A stretch of 32,100 nucleotides of DNA, from assembly GCA_017935675.1 (NCBI GenBank), contig JAGBHE010000073.1, positions 1 through 32,100 on the forward strand, written 5' to 3'. Position 1 is the stretch's first letter; each line of letters opens with the position of its first letter. The translations under genes and the position numbers were made by a program. Below are positions 1-6,957 of this stretch, in pieces. The stretch is from Clostridia bacterium. GTDB lineage: Bacteria > Bacillota > Clostridia > UBA1381. The notes under the pieces were generated by a model. It was given only the letters and a program-made list of their open reading frames with translations, did not search any database and had not been told where the DNA came from.

Positions 1-33
1 ATATTAAAAAAGTCAGTATTTAAGCCATTTTCA

Positions 34-68
34 GCACTTTCCCGATTAATGATTAATCGGGAAGGTGC
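34..68. repeat. Near-perfect 17-bp inverted repeat
   Basis: The two arms (34–50 and 52–68) are complementary around a single central base, with one G·T pair. The core reads CCCGATTAAT–G–ATTAATCGGG. No T-tract follows on the plus strand, so it does not look like a normal terminator. It may be a protein-binding palindrome or the hairpin end of something left of the window. Confidence 0.6.
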
Positions 69-121
69 CTTACACTATTATTATAACATATTGTCAGGTG
101 GAAGTATTGTCAACTTTTAAA

Positions 122-148
122 AACACAAGGGGACGGTTCTCTTGTGTT
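122..148. repeat. REP-like hairpin with GGGGACGGTTCT loop
   Basis: An 8-bp stem (AACACAAG/CTTGTGTT, 122–129 with 141–148) encloses the loop GGGACGGTTCT. A degenerate ACCGTTCCC follows at about 159–167. From memory, this AAGGGGACGGTTCT signature recurs in Firmicute genomes, often near REP-associated tyrosine transposases. No transposase gene lies in this window, so this would be an orphan copy. Confidence 0.6.
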
Positions 149-227
149 CATTTTTAATACCGTTCCCTGCAAAAACATCTTTTGACAGGGTTTGTTTTGT
201 CTGTTTTTAATCAGATGACAATGTTCA

Positions 228-266
228 ATCCCAACAACAAATAAATATCCCAACAAACAAATAGAT
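228..266. repeat. Imperfect tandem repeat, about 19-bp unit
   Basis: Two adjacent units begin ATCCCAACAA (228–246 and 247–266) and continue with CAAATA-type sequence. They lie immediately upstream of the candidate -35 at 269. They could be an operator, or simple low-complexity duplication. The rest of 1–350 contains no supportable gene; an alternative weak promoter (TTGACA 182–187, TTTAAT 206–211) is also present. Confidence 0.4.
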
Positions 267-268
267 AC

Positions 269-297
269 TATACAAATTCACATAATAATGATATAAT
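269..297 (+). promoter_or_regulatory. Candidate sigma-A promoter for the GH28-like gene
   Basis: TATACA (269–274), a 17-bp spacer and TATAAT (292–297). The -10 is consensus and the -35 matches at 4 of 6 positions. It lies about 55 bp before the ATG at 351, which has a GAGGGA ribosome binding site. Confidence 0.5.
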
Positions 298-350
298 TAA
301 CATATCGCATAAAAGCTGTCGAAAAAATTAATATAAAAGAGGGATAGAAA

Positions 351-1496
351 ATGGACATTAATTGTAACATACAGGAGCATGATTCATTAACAATTCAGGC
401 GGCGATTGACCGCGCATATGAGCGCAATGAAAACAAGGTTGTAATTCCGCGGATTAACGCAAGGACAGGGGAGGCTTTGTGGGAAATAAAGGAAACCATA
501 TTTCTCCCATCGGATTTTACCTTGATTTTGGATAACTGTCACCTCCGAATGGCAGACGGCGTTTATTGTAATATGTTTTGTAACAGAAACGCATATGCCA
601 AGGAGTGTGAAGAACAAAAAAATATTATTATTACCGGTATTGGAAATGTTGTTTTAGACGGCGGACTGCCAAACGGATTAACAGAAAAAACTTCGCTGAC
701 AAACGGCTTTCCGAGTATTATAAATAACACGATGATATTTTTCAGAAATGTATCGGGATTTTCGGTTGAAAACATACATATAAAGGAACAGCGCTGGTGG
801 GGAATGACTTTTATGTATTGTGAACACGGAAGGATATCAAACATCAATTTTTCGGCAACCAATATTGTCCCCAATCAGGACGGAATTGATTTGAGAGCAG
901 GCTGTCATGATATAGTGATTGAAAACATATTCGGCAAAACCGGAGACGATACGATTGCACTTACGGCTGTGACGGGGACTTTGTTTCAAGACTTCAAGGT
1001 AAAAAACAAAGACAATAATATTTACAATGTTATCATCAGAAATGTAAACGCTTGTGTTACGGGCGGTCACCACATAGTCAGACTTTTAAATCATGACGGC
1101 ATTCAATTATATAATATTTTGATTGACGGTATTATGGATTGTTCCGAGGATGTAAAAGCGAAAGCCGCTCTTAAAATAGGAGATTCCCGTTATTCCAAAA
1201 TTCGAAGGGCAACTTTGCACGAAACGCACAACATTACAGCGAGAAATATAATATCCCGTGCAAAGACCGCAATTCTTTTAGGCGGAACAGCGGCGGATTC
1301 GTATTTTTCAAATATTCAGCAATACGGCGGCTATGCGATAAAAAGCGAATGCTGCGAGGTGGAAAACCTATACTTTGACGGAGTAACCGTAAATGAAGGA
1401 GAACTTTACAGCTTTGAAAAAACAACCGGTGACGGTGTTGTAATAAATAATATGACATTAACTTTTCTTAAAAATGTAACAAAATTGAATAAATAA
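351..1496 (+). CDS. GH28-like parallel beta-helix protein (polygalacturonase-related)
   Basis: This 381-aa protein has the repeating hydrophobic/Asn pattern of a right-handed beta-helix (for example NVSGFSVENIHI and NITARNII). It carries GH28-like motifs: NQDGID at 175–180 (family NTDGxD), GDD at 198–200 (family (G/Q)DD) and TGGHH at 237–241 in the place of the catalytic GHG. The usual RIK substrate motif is replaced by RLLN near 244–247. GH28 enzymes hydrolyse alpha-linked uronic acid glycans such as pectin. There is no signal peptide, so it should act in the cytosol, perhaps on imported oligosaccharides. The start has a GAGGGA ribosome binding site 9–10 nt upstream. The next gene has its own candidate promoter, so operon membership is uncertain. 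The fold and family are fairly secure, the substrate is unknown, and the altered third and fourth motifs leave activity open. Confidence 0.75.
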   Translation: MDINCNIQEHDSLTIQAAIDRAYERNENKVVIPRINARTGEALWEIKETIFLPSDFTLILDNCHLRMADGVYCNMFCNRNAYAKECEEQKNIIITGIGNVVLDGGLPNGLTEKTSLTNGFPSIINNTMIFFRNVSGFSVENIHIKEQRWWGMTFMYCEHGRISNINFSATNIVPNQDGIDLRAGCHDIVIENIFGKTGDDTIALTAVTGTLFQDFKVKNKDNNIYNVIIRNVNACVTGGHHIVRLLNHDGIQLYNILIDGIMDCSEDVKAKAALKIGDSRYSKIRRATLHETHNITARNIISRAKTAILLGGTAADSYFSNIQQYGGYAIKSECCEVENLYFDGVTVNEGELYSFEKTTGDGVVINNMTLTFLKNVTKLNK

Positions 1497-1501
1497 AGAA
1501 A

Positions 1502-1530
1502 TATACAAAACCAAAAATCTGTGGTAAAAT
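1502..1530 (+). promoter_or_regulatory. Candidate promoter of the WYL–WYL–rtcB cluster
   Basis: TATACA (1502–1507), a 17-bp spacer and TAAAAT (1525–1530). It uses the same -35 hexamer and spacing as the promoter before the GH28-like gene. It precedes the strong AGGAGG site just before the ATG at 1583. Confidence 0.4.
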
Positions 1531-1582
1531 TAAGATAATACTTATTCCTTACGATAAAATCCGGATAAACAGGAGGCACGAT

Positions 1583-2818
1583 ATGGCATACAGTGAGCTT
1601 GTAAAAAACTTTGAAAAAGTCAGAGCATATATGCGCGAATTCTACGTTTACGGCTTTAAGAACAGAAAAGAATACGATGCCAAAAGTGCACGTACCTACG
1701 ACGACGAAAGACGGCGGATAGAAAGCTGGCTCGGCGACTATATGCGTTTTACGCAAACACCGGAAGGGAAACGGGTATTTCTCTCCGTCAACAGCCGTAC
1801 CACGCAGAATAATCCGTTTTATAAAGCGTGGAAAGCAAAAAGCTTTACCGACGGTGATATTACCTTACACTTTATCCTCTTTGATATTCTTCACAGTCCC
1901 GAAATTATGAAAACACTGTCTGAACTGGTTGAAGAAATTGACAAGTACTCGGAAGGAGATATATCGTTTGACGAATCTACCATCCGGAAGAAGCTGAAGG
2001 AATATACGGTTGAGGGAATTATAGAGGTTCACAAACAAGGGCGTAAGGTTTTGTACAGCCGCGCAGCCGATACGGATATTTCAGCCCTCAGCGATGTTAT
2101 CGACTTTTTCAGCGAAGCTGCGCCATGCGGTGTAATCGGCTCGTTTTTAAGCGACAAACAAATTGAGCATCAGAACATCTTTTCTTTTAAACATCATTAC
2201 ATCACTCAAGCAATGGACAGCGATATTCTTGCTGAATTATTCAGCGCCATTGCAGAAAAAAGGTATGTGACTGCGGATTATTTCGGCAAGCATTCAAATG
2301 TATCCTATACCCTTAAGCTTGTTCCGCTGAAAATTTATATAAGCTCTCAAAACGGAAGACAGAATTTGATTGCTTTTCATGAGAAAGCAAACAGATTAAA
2401 TTCCTACAGGCTTGATTACATGTCAAATATCAAACAGGAAGAAGTATGCCCCGGGTTTGAAAAATTCAGACAAAAGCTCTCAAAAGCAGAATCGCATATG
2501 TGGGGAGTAAATTGCCGGCAAAGGCCCAATGCGTTGGAGCATGTTGAATTTGAGATAAAAATAGCCGATAACGAGGAATATATAATACGCAGATTAGAAC
2601 GTGAAAAGCGCTGCGGAAGAATTGAGAAGATTGATGAACACCGTTATCTTTTTATTGCAGATGTATATGACACAGCCGAGATGACTCCATGGATAAGAAC
2701 ATTTATTTCAAGAATAACAAAATTGAACTTTTCAAACAGAACGATTGAAAACAGATTTAAAGAAGATATTTTGGAAATGTATCGAATATACGGCTTGGAC
2801 GGAGGGGATACGCTATGA
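1583..2818 (+). CDS. WYL-domain protein with winged-helix segment
   Basis: This 411-aa protein has a basic N-terminal segment (1–60), a predicted winged-helix-like region (about 95–160), a WYL-type domain (about 213–285, ending in SYRLDYM, the counterpart of the usual FRLDRI strand) and a WCX-like C-terminus (about 320–405). WYL domains are SH3-like folds that bind nucleic acid or other ligands and usually sit in transcription regulators; some control CRISPR and defence loci. The AGGAGG site fixes the start. It overlaps the next WYL gene by 4 bp (ATGA), implying translational coupling. Placed before rtcB, the pair may sense RNA damage or RNA ends and regulate the ligase; this is inference. 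It could instead regulate a distant locus. Confidence 0.8.
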   Translation: MAYSELVKNFEKVRAYMREFYVYGFKNRKEYDAKSARTYDDERRRIESWLGDYMRFTQTPEGKRVFLSVNSRTTQNNPFYKAWKAKSFTDGDITLHFILFDILHSPEIMKTLSELVEEIDKYSEGDISFDESTIRKKLKEYTVEGIIEVHKQGRKVLYSRAADTDISALSDVIDFFSEAAPCGVIGSFLSDKQIEHQNIFSFKHHYITQAMDSDILAELFSAIAEKRYVTADYFGKHSNVSYTLKLVPLKIYISSQNGRQNLIAFHEKANRLNSYRLDYMSNIKQEEVCPGFEKFRQKLSKAESHMWGVNCRQRPNALEHVEFEIKIADNEEYIIRRLEREKRCGRIEKIDEHRYLFIADVYDTAEMTPWIRTFISRITKLNFSNRTIENRFKEDILEMYRIYGLDGGDTL

Positions 2819-3723
2819 TATTCAGCGAACTTTACTCTGCATATTACAATGCGGTAGCAGGTATTTTAACAAAAGCAGCAGAGCCCGGCGTCACGGAAAA
2901 AGAGCTTCAGAATCAGGTTATCAAGAAAGCTTTTTCCGAAAGTATCCTGACAATTCTGCCCACACTGAAAAGCGGAAGATGGCCGCTGCTAAAAGATAAT
3001 TTGTCGCCTGTGCTGAGCCATGCTCCGGCAATGCCGTTGACATTGCTTCAAAAGCGATGGCTCAAGTCGCTTACAGACGATCCCCGTATAAGGCTGTTTA
3101 ATATCAGCTTCCCCGATTTGGAAGACGTCAAACCGCTTTTTACTTGTGAGGATTATAAGATATATGACCAATACTCCGACGGAGATCCCTACGAGGACGA
3201 GGAATACATAAAACATTTCAGACTGATTTTATCTGCAATAAAAACAGAACGCCCCGTAAAAGTCACTATGACAAACCGTTACGGCAAGGAAATTACGGTA
3301 CGTTTTTTCCCAAAGCGCTTTGAATATTCTTTAAAGGACGATAAATTTCGTGTTATTGCCACAGGATGTAAGTTCCATCAGTTTAATTTAGGACGCATAA
3401 AAACATGTGAATACTACACCGGCAACGGTCCGTGGAATGAAACGCCGGAGGCTGCACAGATAAAGGACCTGACTTTAACCATAACAAACCGGCGCAATGC
3501 AATGGAACGGGCAATGCTTCATTTTGCTCATTTCGAGAAAACGGCAGAAAAAATTGATGAAATGCATTATATTCTTCGTTTGAAATATTATGCAGACGAT
3601 GAAACAGAACTGGTAATCCGCATACTCTCCTTCGGACCTCATATTAAGGTGGAAGAGCCCGAAAGCTTTATTAATCTTATAAAGGAACGGTTAATACTGC
3701 AAAAAAAATGTGAAATCAAGTAA
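2815..3723 (+). CDS. Second WYL-domain protein, lacking an obvious DNA-binding domain
   Basis: This 302-aa protein starts at an ATG overlapping the stop of the first WYL gene. Residues 1–130 have no clear HTH. A WYL-like beta-rich domain spans about 134–205 (VRFFPKRFEYSLKDDKFRVIA, then FNLGRIKTCEYY), and a WCX-like segment follows at about 217–295. Two WYL proteins encoded back to back suggest a heteromeric sensor–regulator in which the first subunit binds DNA. It is about 100 aa shorter than its partner. A gap of 103 bp with a hairpin separates it from rtcB. The family call is good, but the ligand and target are unknown. Confidence 0.75.
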   Translation: MIFSELYSAYYNAVAGILTKAAEPGVTEKELQNQVIKKAFSESILTILPTLKSGRWPLLKDNLSPVLSHAPAMPLTLLQKRWLKSLTDDPRIRLFNISFPDLEDVKPLFTCEDYKIYDQYSDGDPYEDEEYIKHFRLILSAIKTERPVKVTMTNRYGKEITVRFFPKRFEYSLKDDKFRVIATGCKFHQFNLGRIKTCEYYTGNGPWNETPEAAQIKDLTLTITNRRNAMERAMLHFAHFEKTAEKIDEMHYILRLKYYADDETELVIRILSFGPHIKVEEPESFINLIKERLILQKKCEIK

Positions 3724-3779
3724 ACTCGCAGCTTTTTTTCCGTGAAAAAGATAAGCTTAAGTGCTATGATTTTCTTTAA

Positions 3780-3802
3780 TAGGGGGCAGGTGATACCCCC
3801 TA
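3780..3802 (+). promoter_or_regulatory. GC-rich hairpin in the rtcB leader
   Basis: A 7-bp stem TAGGGGG/CCCCCTA (3780–3786 with 3796–3802) closes a 9-nt loop. It ends about 8 nt before the AAAGGAG ribosome binding site of rtcB. No T-tract follows, so it is not a standard terminator. It could protect or expose the rtcB start, or be an RNA-processing site that uncouples rtcB from the WYL genes. Confidence 0.55.
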
Positions 3803-3826
3803 AATCTGAAGAAAGGAGCGGCACAA

Positions 3827-5035
3827 ATGTTAGAAATTAAAGGGAAGGTTAATACTGCAATATGCTATGCAGCAGCAGTAGAGGACGAAGCAATTGAGCA
3901 GATAAAAAGAATGTGTGACAACGATTTCACCGCGGGTTCTAAAATTCGTATTATGCCTGATGTTCATATAGGAAAAGGCTGTACCATCGGAACAACAATG
4001 ACCATTACCGACAAAGCGGTTCCGAACATTGTCGGAGTGGATATCGGATGCGGTATGTACACGGTTGAGCTCGGGAAAATCAACATAGACTTTGAAAAGG
4101 TGGACGCCGCGGCTCACTATATCCCCAGCGGAAAAGACGTATGGGAAGGGCGCATGGAACGGTTTGACCTGACGCAGCTTAAATGCTACAGAAATTTGAA
4201 GAGAGCAAAGCGACTGGAAAGAAGCCTCGGCACCTTGGGAGGAGGAAATCACTTTATCGAAATTGATGCTTCGGCTGACGGAACAAAATATCTGATTATT
4301 CATTCAGGCAGCCGTAATCTCGGAAAACAGGTTGCGGAATTCTATCAGGCTTTAGCTGTGGACCTTAATGCAGGAAAAGCGGATTTCTTTGAAAAACGCG
4401 ATGAATTAATCCGTACATATAAGGAACAGGGACGACGAGCGGAGATTCAGAATGCGCTGAAAGCCTTGGAAAAAGAATGGTCTGCCAAAAGCCCTACCGT
4501 ACCGGCTGACCTTTGCTATTTATACGGCACATATTTAGATGATTACCTTCATGATGTTGAGATTTGCCAGGCATTTGCCAAGCGCAGCCGCGAAAGAATG
4601 GCTGAAATTATTTTAGAACAAACGGGCATGGACGCAATATCTTCTTTTCACACAATCCATAACTACATTGATACAAAGGAAATGATTCTTCGCAAGGGTT
4701 CTATTTCCGCCCATGACGGCGAGACGGTATTAATTCCTATTAATATGCGTGACGGAAGTATTATTGCGCGCGGCAAAGGAAATGCCGATTGGAATTATTC
4801 TGCTCCTCACGGCGCGGGAAGGCTTATGTCAAGAACCAAAGCTAAAGAAACTCTGGATTTGGAAGAATATAAGAAGAGCATGGAGGGGATTTACACCACC
4901 TCCGTAAACGAGTCAACAATTGACGAAGCACCCATGGCATATAAATCCCTTGATGATATTATCAATATCATAAGTGAATCGGTGGATATAATAGAAATTC
5001 TGAAGCCCGTTTATAATTTCAAGGCGTCCGAGTGA
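3827..5035 (+). CDS. rtcB: RtcB-family RNA ligase
   Basis: This 402-aa protein is close to the E. coli RtcB length of about 408. RtcB joins RNA 2',3'-cyclic phosphate (3'-phosphate) ends to 5'-OH ends using GTP and Mn2+. Visible motifs are MPDVHIGKG (43–51), VDIGCGM with metal-ligand Cys75 (71–77), GGGNHF with His142, IHSGSRN with His159, FHTIHNY (274–280), IPINMRDG (303–310) and SAPHGAGRLMSR, in which His328 should be the guanylylated histidine. All catalytic positions I recognise are present, so it should be active. The AAAGGAG site fixes the ATG. It follows two WYL-domain genes in the same direction and no archease gene is seen nearby. In proteobacteria rtcB is controlled by the unrelated CARF-domain regulator RtcR, so WYL control here would be a different solution; that is inference. 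Confidence 0.93.
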   Translation: MLEIKGKVNTAICYAAAVEDEAIEQIKRMCDNDFTAGSKIRIMPDVHIGKGCTIGTTMTITDKAVPNIVGVDIGCGMYTVELGKINIDFEKVDAAAHYIPSGKDVWEGRMERFDLTQLKCYRNLKRAKRLERSLGTLGGGNHFIEIDASADGTKYLIIHSGSRNLGKQVAEFYQALAVDLNAGKADFFEKRDELIRTYKEQGRRAEIQNALKALEKEWSAKSPTVPADLCYLYGTYLDDYLHDVEICQAFAKRSRERMAEIILEQTGMDAISSFHTIHNYIDTKEMILRKGSISAHDGETVLIPINMRDGSIIARGKGNADWNYSAPHGAGRLMSRTKAKETLDLEEYKKSMEGIYTTSVNESTIDEAPMAYKSLDDIINIISESVDIIEILKPVYNFKASE

Positions 5036-5119
5036 TATTCGATTTATGGGCAAAACTAAACCGGTATACAAAAAATCAGGCAGTAGACAATCATATTTTA
5101 ATGATATTTTCTAAAAGGC

Positions 5120-5149
5120 TTGACATAATGCATAAAATAGTGTTATAAT
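5120..5149 (+). promoter_or_regulatory. Consensus sigma-A promoter, extended -10
   Basis: TTGACA (5120–5125), an 18-bp spacer and TATAAT (5144–5149), with a TG-N extension at 5141–5143. This is among the strongest promoter matches in the window and drives the 96-aa gene. Confidence 0.8.
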
Positions 5150-5159
5150 ATATATACTG

Positions 5160-5198
5160 ACCGGAGAAGGAGTATATCCGGTGAATAATCGAAATTGA
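5160..5198 (+). promoter_or_regulatory. Leader hairpin and possible five-codon leader ORF
   Basis: ACCGGA/TCCGGT (5160–5165 with 5177–5182) forms a hairpin whose loop holds AAGGAG (5167–5172). Eight nt later is GTG AAT AAT CGA AAT TGA (5181–5198), a potential five-residue ORF. Its stop sits beside the real ribosome binding site of the 96-aa gene. It may be a translational coupling or attenuation device, or coincidence. Confidence 0.3.
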
Positions 5199-5211
5199 AA
5201 GGAGCGGAAAC

Positions 5212-5502
5212 ATGCAGACTAAGAAAAAAAAGCAGTTTACTTATAAAAATAAGCCGCTGTTCCGCATTGGAAACACCATTTATTACGGTGATCCGGGTGA
5301 AAAATACATTTTGAAGCTTGAAATAACAGAAACGAAAAAAATCAAGGAGCTTGACGCCGCGTCCAAGGTAAAAATCAAGCTTGTGGGCAATACCGGCGAA
5401 CCCGGAAGTGAAACGGTATTCCGCCAGTCCGAAAGAGACAACCTGTATACGGCTCTCGATATCGGAGAATGGTGGCTTCAGACAGCGCTTGCCCAGAAAT
5501 AA
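5212..5502 (+). CDS. Small conserved-looking clostridial protein, unknown function
   Basis: This 96-aa soluble protein begins with a lysine-rich stretch (KKKKQF) and then a compact beta-rich sequence: PLFRIGNTIYYGDPGEKYILKLEI (about 15–38), a charged turn, and a C-terminal helix (YTALDIGEWWLQTALAQ). No signal peptide or catalytic motif is visible. I have an impression of similar short uncharacterised proteins in Clostridia but cannot name a family. Its own consensus promoter, a good AAAGGAG site and a strong downstream terminator show it is a real monocistronic gene. The N-terminal lysines might contact nucleic acid or the ribosome; that is speculation. Confidence 0.75.
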   Translation: MQTKKKKQFTYKNKPLFRIGNTIYYGDPGEKYILKLEITETKKIKELDAASKVKIKLVGNTGEPGSETVFRQSERDNLYTALDIGEWWLQTALAQK

Positions 5503-5611
5503 AAGTCAGTTTCTCGGGAAAGCCCCCGAAAATCAAAAAAAGTTCTCAAACAGAATCCCTCACATAAGACGGCATAATAATTATTTATGACAGGCTGTCA
5601 AACAGGGTATG

Positions 5612-5652
5612 AAAAAGCAGTATATCTCACAACTCGGGATATACTGCTTTTT
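5612..5652. terminator. Strong intrinsic terminator, possibly bidirectional
   Basis: An 11-bp core stem GCAGTATATC-type (5616–5626 with 5638–5648) with an 11-nt loop is followed by a T-run on the plus strand and preceded by As that give Ts on the minus strand. It ends transcription of the 96-aa gene and could also end the convergent stalk-protein gene. Confidence 0.85.
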
Positions 5653-5654
5653 TC

Positions 5655-5771
5655 TTCAATAAGGGGCAAAGCCCCGTCATTCAACGTTTCAGTGGGTGAT
5701 TGTACCCCCACTGAAAAAAGTAAGCGGAACACGCCGCCTTAGAGGCGGGGGACATCTGCGCGTAGGTTATA
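5655..5771 (+). repeat. Structured repeat, copy 1 (short form)
   Basis: Contains three hairpins of a family with four copies in this window: GGGGC-AAA-GCCCC (5663–5675), TTTCAGTGGG…CCCCCACTGAAA (5687–5716, one mismatch) and CCGCCT-TAG-AGGCGG (5734–5748). It ends with GGGGACATCTGCGCGTAGG and TTATA. The first ~40 bp match copy 2 exactly. Its right end (5739–5771) lies inside the stalk-protein gene on the opposite strand and encodes that gene's last ten residues and stop. The final GC hairpin with a TTAGA loop and CCC/GGG flanks resembles right ends of IS200/IS605 elements; that link is inference. Confidence 0.85.
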
Positions 5772-6824
5772 TTGCTGATTACTTAAATCATATTGCTTAA
5801 TATCCTGAAGCTCATCCGAACCTGCGACAATCTGTTTCAAAGTAAGATGATTTCCGTCTGTAAACGACAGCCGTAACCGGAATGCTGTATCGGAAGGGAA
5901 TGTATCCAACTGCGCTGTTTTACCTGTTGCTTTATCAATGGATAAACACGTTTCGGCATTTGCGCGGCTGTAATTTTCTATCATGCATACTACATAATTT
6001 CTGCTTTCCATTCGTTGAACGACTTTTAATGCTTCATTTGTCAATAAAGATTTTAATGTGTCCACGTGCGGCGAATTTCCGGCTTTGGCGCCTGTATCAA
6101 TAGTTAAGGTCAACGTCTCATCATCAAAGGTCAGACGACCCGAATAATATGTGTCGTGAGCAACACTGTCCCATAAAATAGAATAATCTACATCCTCATT
6201 TTCGGGTATTAAGTAGTATGCAATCGCACGAATTGAAATGTAGGCGGTATTATCAATCAACAGAACGGGCGGAGCCCACGCATTTGTATACTGTTCGCTG
6301 CCAATCTGACAATACCATTTTTCGCCGCTTTCAGAAACCACCTCGATAATAGGCATATTCGCATTTGCCCCCGTGGTTGCGCCGTAAATTTGCTGCGTCA
6401 CGAAATCGGTAACTAAATTTTCTTTCCCCTCCCATGCATAGTACGGGAAACTCTCTACACCCTTCATATAATCAGGTACACTGCTTTTCGGAACGTTGTA
6501 ATTCACCTTGCAGCCAAGCATTTCAAACACCTTTCGAAGCGGCACAAAGTAACTGTCCGTACTCAGATAATCCGAGTTTTCGAAGTGCTGAATATCAATC
6601 GTTTGTTTCTTGCCGTTAACAGTGATTATTCCGTTATCTATCTCTAACCCGTCAACCGCCGCCATAACAACGGTTGCCGCACCCAGCGCGAGTGCAAGTG
6701 CAAGTGTCATAACAAGCGACATTATTTTTGCCGTTCTGCCGCTTTTTGAGCGTATTTTTGTAAACCGCCTCTGCAATACCCTTTTGCTGCTGCTCATTTT
6801 TGTTGTGTATAAATTTTCAAGCAT
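5739..6824 (-). CDS. Secreted or membrane stalk-domain protein under BlaI-type control
   Basis: This 361-aa protein has a basic N-terminus (about 1–33, QRRFTKIRSKSGRTAK), a hydrophobic segment (about 34–56, LVMTLALALALGAATVV), then a copper-amine-oxidase-N/stalk-type domain (about 60–115: ITVNGKKQTIDI … YFVPLRKVFEMLGCKVNYN). A second related unit may lie at about 180–250. The basic-plus-TM segment resembles the stretch just after the peptidase domain of clostridial BlaR1/M56 sensors, which often carry such extracytoplasmic tails. The protease part is absent and the start is genuine (AGGGAGG, 6 nt spacing), so it may be a shortened derivative. Two TACANNTGTA operators in the promoter support that origin. 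The last residues YNLRADVPRL and the stop come from structured repeat copy 1, so the native C-terminus may have been replaced. No blaI lies nearby. Confidence 0.75.
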   Translation of the reverse strand: MLENLYTTKMSSSKRVLQRRFTKIRSKSGRTAKIMSLVMTLALALALGAATVVMAAVDGLEIDNGIITVNGKKQTIDIQHFENSDYLSTDSYFVPLRKVFEMLGCKVNYNVPKSSVPDYMKGVESFPYYAWEGKENLVTDFVTQQIYGATTGANANMPIIEVVSESGEKWYCQIGSEQYTNAWAPPVLLIDNTAYISIRAIAYYLIPENEDVDYSILWDSVAHDTYYSGRLTFDDETLTLTIDTGAKAGNSPHVDTLKSLLTNEALKVVQRMESRNYVVCMIENYSRANAETCLSIDKATGKTAQLDTFPSDTAFRLRLSFTDGNHLTLKQIVAGSDELQDIKQYDLSNQQYNLRADVPRL

Positions 6825-6842
6825 TTTTGTCCTCCCTAAAAG

Positions 6843-6893
6843 TACATTTGTAGCTACTATCTATATTTTACACTTGTAGCTGTGATTTGTCAA
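6843..6893 (-). promoter_or_regulatory. Promoter with two BlaI/MecI-type operators
   Basis: On the minus strand, TTGACA (6893–6888), a 17-bp spacer and TAAAAT (6870–6865). Two motifs match the BlaI/MecI/CopY half-site pattern TACANNTGTA exactly: TACACTTGTA (6869–6878), overlapping the -10 and spacer, and TACATTTGTA (6843–6852), just past the expected start site. Their centres are 26 bp apart. This is a typical arrangement for a BlaI-family repressor, which must be encoded elsewhere. Confidence 0.75.
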
Positions 6894-6957
6894 GACCTTT
6901 TTTGAAATTTTTTAAAAATATTTTGGACTTGACTTGGCGAGCTTTCTGCCATTGTCA

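Noticed and set aside
34..68. Palindrome as terminator of a gene left of the window
   Set aside because: No T-run follows the stem on the plus strand and the loop is one base, so it is listed only as an inverted repeat.
2745..2999. 84-codon plus-strand ORF spanning the two WYL genes
   Set aside because: It overlaps both WYL genes in another frame, has no independent ribosome binding site and its translation is basic low-complexity sequence.
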